Shown: piece after piece, positions 60,713 through 64,000 of the stretch
Position numbering within the stretch: the first letter of the stretch is position 1
Layout: each line of letters opens with the position of its first letter
Source of the DNA: Clostridia bacterium
Lineage (GTDB): Bacteria > Bacillota > Clostridia > Oscillospirales > CAG-272
Assembly (NCBI GenBank): GCA_017450945.1
Contig: JAFSSP010000017.1
Location: 62,001-126,000, forward strand
Length of the DNA stretch: 64,000 nucleotides
Direction: 5' to 3'
Program-made: the position numbers and the translations under genes
Notes under the pieces: generated by a model
Told to the model about the DNA's origin: nothing
The model's input: the letters and a program-made list of their open reading frames with translations, nothing else
Database searches by the model: none

Positions 60713-61192
60713 TTATCTCTTGACGTCAAGAACGGTCAATTTGACAAGGCCGTTCGGGGTCTCCACGTTTGCGCGGTCCCCGGCGCGTTTGCCCATAAGC
60801 GCCGCTCCAACGGGAGAAAGATCCGAAATTTTTCCGTGTACGGGATCCGACTCATTGGAGCCGACAATGGAATAGGTCACTTCGATCCCGGTCGTATTGT
60901 TCTGTACCTTCACGATCGAACCGAGGTTGACCACGTCGATATCCAGAGTGGATTCATCGACGATCTCGGCGTTCTCGATCTTCTCTTTGAGCTCCAAGAT
61001 CCTGGTCTCGTTCTCGGACTGCATTCTTCTTGCTTCGGAATACTCTGCGTTCTCAGAGAGGTCGCCAAAGCCCTTGGCAACTTCGATATCCTTTTTGATT
61101 TTCTCTCTTTCCACGCCTTCCCGACGCTTGAGCTCGGCAACCAGTTCGTCATAACCCTGTTGGGTATAAAGTGTTTTTTTCTCTTTTGCCAT
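60713..61192 (-). CDS. greA: Transcription elongation factor GreA
   Basis: A 159-aa factor that rescues backtracked RNA polymerase by stimulating transcript cleavage. 'YTQQGYDELVAEL' at the N-terminus, the coiled coil with acidic tip 'GDLSENAEYSEARRMQ', and the C-terminal 'SPVGAALMGKRAGD' are diagnostic. The ATG at 61192 follows AAAGGAG by 8 nt; an upstream ATG at 61198 is too close to it. It is followed by an S41 protease upstream on the same strand. Confidence 0.97.
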   Translation of the reverse strand: MAKEKKTLYTQQGYDELVAELKRREGVEREKIKKDIEVAKGFGDLSENAEYSEARRMQSENETRILELKEKIENAEIVDESTLDIDVVNLGSIVKVQNNTTGIEVTYSIVGSNESDPVHGKISDLSPVGAALMGKRAGDRANVETPNGLVKLTVLDVKR

Positions 61193-61227
61193 GATCATAT
61201 CTCCTTTATACAATTGCGGAATTTTGA

Positions 61228-62718
61228 TTATTTGAGTTGTGCGATTGCGGTTTGCAGTTGATTGTCCACGCTCTCGGGACGCAGGTAAATGGAATACCCT
61301 GCCGCCTCTTCTGTGAGCGCCACTTCCAGGTCGGGGACAATGCCGATCTCGTGGTAGGTCTCGCCTCTGTGCGTCACATAGGCATAAGTGGTCATTTTGG
61401 CATAACCGCTGAACTGTGAGCCAAAATAGGAAAGCGGGATATAGGATTGCATGATTCCCTTTCCGTAGGTGACATCTCCGACAATGGTTGCAAGACCGTA
61501 ATCCTGAATGCCGGCCACAAAGACCTCGGCGGCGCTGGCGGTATTTCCGTTGCAAAGCACCACCATGTTGAGATCGTGGTACATACCGATCTCATCCTCG
61601 TCCACACTGCAGGTCCCGTCGTCCGGGCCGGCAGTCAACACGCCGACGGTATAGGATTTATCCACACGACCGTTCCTGTCAATGGTGGCAAGGATTAGGT
61701 CGTCTTTGTTGAGAAAATAAGAAAGCGTTGCGCGGATGGAGCGCAGATCTCCGCCCGGATTGTTCCGCAAATCAAACACAAATTTGGAAACGCCCTTTTT
61801 CTGAAGCTCGGTGATTGCACTTTTGAGTTGTCCCGGTGTGGTCAGATCAAACTCGGAGATACGGACGATCCCGATCTTTTTATTTGTTTCCGAAACCTTT
61901 GCTGTCACCGATTGGGAAACAAAGGAATCGCGCATGATCTGCATTTCGATCGCTTCGTAGATGTCGCCGTTTTTGCGAAATGCAAGGATCTCCACATAGG
62001 TTCCCTTGAGCCCGCGGATCGCCGAAATCCCTTTGGTATAGCCGCCCAAAGCGTCGATCGTTTGATAATGGTCGTCTACCTTGACCGCGTAGATATAGTC
62101 GCCGGGAAGAAGACCGGCTTCGAGAGCGTGTGAGGATTCATAGATCGTCAGCACAAAGAAAGCGCTGTACTTGACACTGTTGACCTCCACCTGGTCGTTG
62201 AGGACGCTGACGCCGATGCCTTCAAAATTGCCGGCAGAATCCTCGGTCAGCGCCGCATACTCCTCGGCGGTATAATACTCGGCGTATTTGTCGCCGGTTG
62301 CCTCTGCATAGGCTTTCATAACGGCCGTTTCCAGCTCTTCGAGGGAAACATCGCCCGCGTAGTAGGAATAAACCTGGAAAAGCTTGTTCAAAAGCTCCAG
62401 CTGAGAAAAAGTCGAGGAAGTCGGTTTGGAAATCTCGGCCTCTTTTTTTGCTTCTTCAAGCGCCTCGGTCAGCTTTTCAACCTGTCGTTGCAACTCGGCA
62501 TTCTCCCGGTTGCTTTCGCCAACATCCGAGGCGTAGCGGCTTTGCAGATTCCGGTAGGTCACCGAAAAGGTGCAAATGGAAGTAAGCAGGATCGCCGCGA
62601 CAAGGATCAACGCAAAAATCAGATTCTTTTGACGGTTGCGCCGTTTTGTCTGTTTCAGATGTTCTTTTGGTGTTTCCTCGGAGATCTCTTCGGAATCCAG
62701 TTTGTTTTGTTCGTCCAT
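61228..62718 (-). CDS. S41-family C-terminal processing protease
   Basis: A 496-aa membrane-anchored protease: cytoplasmic charged N-terminus (1-32), one helix (33-53), a coiled-coil segment (about 66-96), a PDZ domain (about 165-255) and the S41 domain. The catalytic dyad is Ser395 ('GNTASAAEVF') and Lys420 ('TYGKG'). 'DLRNNPGGDLRS' is the family's conserved strand motif. It is like CtpA/CtpB, which act on cell-wall or sporulation signalling substrates. A CtpB role in the SpoIVF pathway is possible but not shown. Confidence 0.93.
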   Translation of the reverse strand: MDEQNKLDSEEISEETPKEHLKQTKRRNRQKNLIFALILVAAILLTSICTFSVTYRNLQSRYASDVGESNRENAELQRQVEKLTEALEEAKKEAEISKPTSSTFSQLELLNKLFQVYSYYAGDVSLEELETAVMKAYAEATGDKYAEYYTAEEYAALTEDSAGNFEGIGVSVLNDQVEVNSVKYSAFFVLTIYESSHALEAGLLPGDYIYAVKVDDHYQTIDALGGYTKGISAIRGLKGTYVEILAFRKNGDIYEAIEMQIMRDSFVSQSVTAKVSETNKKIGIVRISEFDLTTPGQLKSAITELQKKGVSKFVFDLRNNPGGDLRSIRATLSYFLNKDDLILATIDRNGRVDKSYTVGVLTAGPDDGTCSVDEDEIGMYHDLNMVVLCNGNTASAAEVFVAGIQDYGLATIVGDVTYGKGIMQSYIPLSYFGSQFSGYAKMTTYAYVTHRGETYHEIGIVPDLEVALTEEAAGYSIYLRPESVDNQLQTAIAQLK

Positions 62719-62834
62719 ATTGTTTCTCCGGTTTTCAAAAGGACTGCCTTTTGAGTTTTTTCATGCAAGACTACAGAAGCGAAATGCAAACGCCAAAGGC
62801 GGCGCACATTCCGCTTTCTGTCAAATAGTCAATA

Positions 62835-63920
62835 TCAGAATTTAATGGGCTTGGAATTGAGGTATTTGCGAACCATGAGCGCCACCTTGAAGGTGATGGC
62901 GTGCTCGAACTCGCGCAGATCAAGGCCGGTCAGCTTGCGGATCTTCTCCAGGCGGTAGACCAGCGTGTTGCGGTGAACAAAGAGCTTTCTCGAGGTTTCG
63001 GACACATTGAGGTTGTTCTCAAAGAAGCACTGGATGGTCATGAGCGTCTCGCGATCGAGAGACTCGAGACTGCCGTTTTTGAAGACCTCCTGCAAGAACA
63101 TCTCGCAGAGCGTGGTCGGCAATTGGTAAATGAGACGTCCGATGCCGAGATTTTCATAGCTGACGATATTCTTTTCGGTCTCAAAGACCTTCCCCACTTC
63201 AAGCGCGACCTGCGCCTCTTTATAGGCTCTTGCGAGATCCTTGATGTTCTCCACAACCGTGGAAATACCGATGGCGACCTTGGTGTAAAACTCGGTCGAA
63301 AGCGTATCCGAAATGTTGGTGGCGATCTTTTCGATCTCCTTTGCGTCGGTGCCGGGTTTGATATCCTTCACCAGAACGATATCGTGTTCGCCAACGCTGA
63401 TGACATAATCCTTCGATTTGTCCGGGAACATATTCTGGAGCATTTCAAAGGGAAGCATGTCGGTCTTGCCGAAGAATTTGATGAGAAAGACGATGCGCAT
63501 CTCCTCGGTGTTGAAATGCAGTTCCTTCGACTTGATGTAAATATCGCTGGGCAGGATGTTATCCAGAATGATGTTCTTGATGAAAGAGCCTTTATCGTAT
63601 TTTTCGTCGTAAAGGTTCTTGATATTCCCAAGAGAAATGGCAAGCAACTTGGACATTTTCTCCGCCATCTTGTCCTCGCCTTCCACAAAGACCACATAAT
63701 CGGTCTTGGGGCCGCCTGTCATCGGGCGATAGGTATAACCGCCGCGTGCCACGGCGTCGCCGATATAAGAAATCTCGTCCCGAATGCCGGCATGGGTCTC
63801 CCCAATGCGGACCAATTCGGAACAGGCAATGATGACTCCGTTTTCATCCACCACACCGATCACGCGGTCAATGGCATCCTTCATTTGGTGAATTACACTT
63901 TGAAACAAACGGTTAGACAT
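62835..63920 (-). CDS. CdaR/PucR-family transcriptional regulator
   Basis: A 361-aa regulator of the sugar-diacid (CdaR) group. The N-terminal diacid-recognition-like domain starts 'MSNRLFQSVIHQMKDAIDRVIGVVDENGVIIACSELVRIGE'. The C-terminal PucR helix-turn-helix is 'FFENNLNVSETSRKLFVHRNTLVYRLEKIRKLTGLDL' (about 310-346). The middle (about 120-300) is a GGDEF-like fold common to this family. The likely signal is a sugar diacid such as glucarate or galactarate. Regulated genes are not in this window with certainty. Confidence 0.92.
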   Translation of the reverse strand: MSNRLFQSVIHQMKDAIDRVIGVVDENGVIIACSELVRIGETHAGIRDEISYIGDAVARGGYTYRPMTGGPKTDYVVFVEGEDKMAEKMSKLLAISLGNIKNLYDEKYDKGSFIKNIILDNILPSDIYIKSKELHFNTEEMRIVFLIKFFGKTDMLPFEMLQNMFPDKSKDYVISVGEHDIVLVKDIKPGTDAKEIEKIATNISDTLSTEFYTKVAIGISTVVENIKDLARAYKEAQVALEVGKVFETEKNIVSYENLGIGRLIYQLPTTLCEMFLQEVFKNGSLESLDRETLMTIQCFFENNLNVSETSRKLFVHRNTLVYRLEKIRKLTGLDLREFEHAITFKVALMVRKYLNSKPIKF

Positions 63921-63967
63921 GGTTGTTTTTCCTCTCTCGTAGAATAACTGCGATAAAAACTAACCAC

Positions 63968-63996
63968 ATTTTACATCAATTTTTGTGATTTTTCAA
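63968..63996 (-). promoter_or_regulatory. Promoter of the CdaR-type regulator
   Basis: Minus-strand TTGAAA (63991-63996), 17-bp spacer, TAAAAT (63968-63973). Confidence 0.65.
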
Positions 63997-64000
63997 TAGG

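Noticed and set aside
62744..62766. Small hairpin TCAAAAGG/CCTTTTGA with T-run on the plus strand
   Set aside because: No plus-strand gene ends there, so a terminator function is unsupported.
1..64000. CRISPR arrays, rRNA genes, transposases, integrases, phage genes
   Set aside because: Looked for and not seen; no spaced direct repeats, no DDE or recombinase motifs, no rRNA-like blocks.

Overview
The window looks like a chromosomal segment of a spore-forming, anaerobic, saccharolytic member of the Clostridia (Bacillota) with moderate GC content. Sporulation genes (spoIIE, spoVAD, spoVAE), a ribosomal protein L27 with the N-terminal extension cut by the Prp protease, a T-box leader on thrS, a glycine riboswitch and an ABC/lipoprotein gene style all point there. 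Assignment below class level is not possible from this window alone. There are no rRNA genes, CRISPR arrays, transposases or prophage genes; one tRNA (Arg, CCT) is present.

Layout. 1-8145 (all minus): an SLH-domain envelope protein, spoIIE, a long-form PRPP synthetase, rhamnulokinase, an XRE regulator and a small charged protein. 8280-9440: tRNA-Arg followed by a lone nucleosidase-like gene, which ends at an imperfect copy of the tRNA 3' end, like a tiny integrated island. 9549-30534: a carbohydrate-utilisation region. An AraC regulator is followed by a nine-gene minus operon (10466-19739) encoding an MFS transporter, PHP protein, FSA-type aldolase, YjbQ protein, SIS isomerase, TIM-like isomerase, fucose/arabinose isomerase-like protein, FGGY kinase and ceramidase-like protein. 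It is divergent from a GH39-like plus GH127-like pair (20010-23012). A second, seven-gene minus operon (23064-30534) carries an SGNH esterase, KDG kinase, KDPG aldolase, phosphodiesterase-like protein, galactonate dehydratase, and a second ceramidase-like plus GH39-like pair.

The two operons share paralogous GH39-like/ceramidase-like pairs and a 72-bp promoter block (60 of 72 positions identical). I infer one regulon that breaks down a related family of glycans, with products entering two branches: isomerase-kinase-aldolase in one and aldonate dehydratase-KDG kinase-KDPG aldolase in the other. This is the most interesting system in the window.

30744-36714: a glycine-riboswitch-controlled AGCS symporter, a flavin reductase, and a three-gene ABC/lipoprotein set with a histidine-rich loop (possible metal handling). 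36786-39827: alpha/beta hydrolase, PAP2 phosphatase and spoVAE-spoVAD. 40111-44373: purA-purB with a possible leader attenuator, and an SGNH protein with a DUF4358 lipoprotein. 44415-51077 (minus): rpmA-prp-rplU, a repeat-rich spacer with a candidate structured RNA, thrS with its T-box, mgsA, a YwlG homologue, a DUF1385 protein and ispE. 51229-59435 (plus): two tandem AI-2E-family transporters, htpG, a TSCPD protein, a phosphohexomutase and mgtE. 59470-63920 (minus): DUF2752 protein, a membrane-anchored protein of unknown function, greA, an S41 protease and a CdaR/PucR-type regulator.
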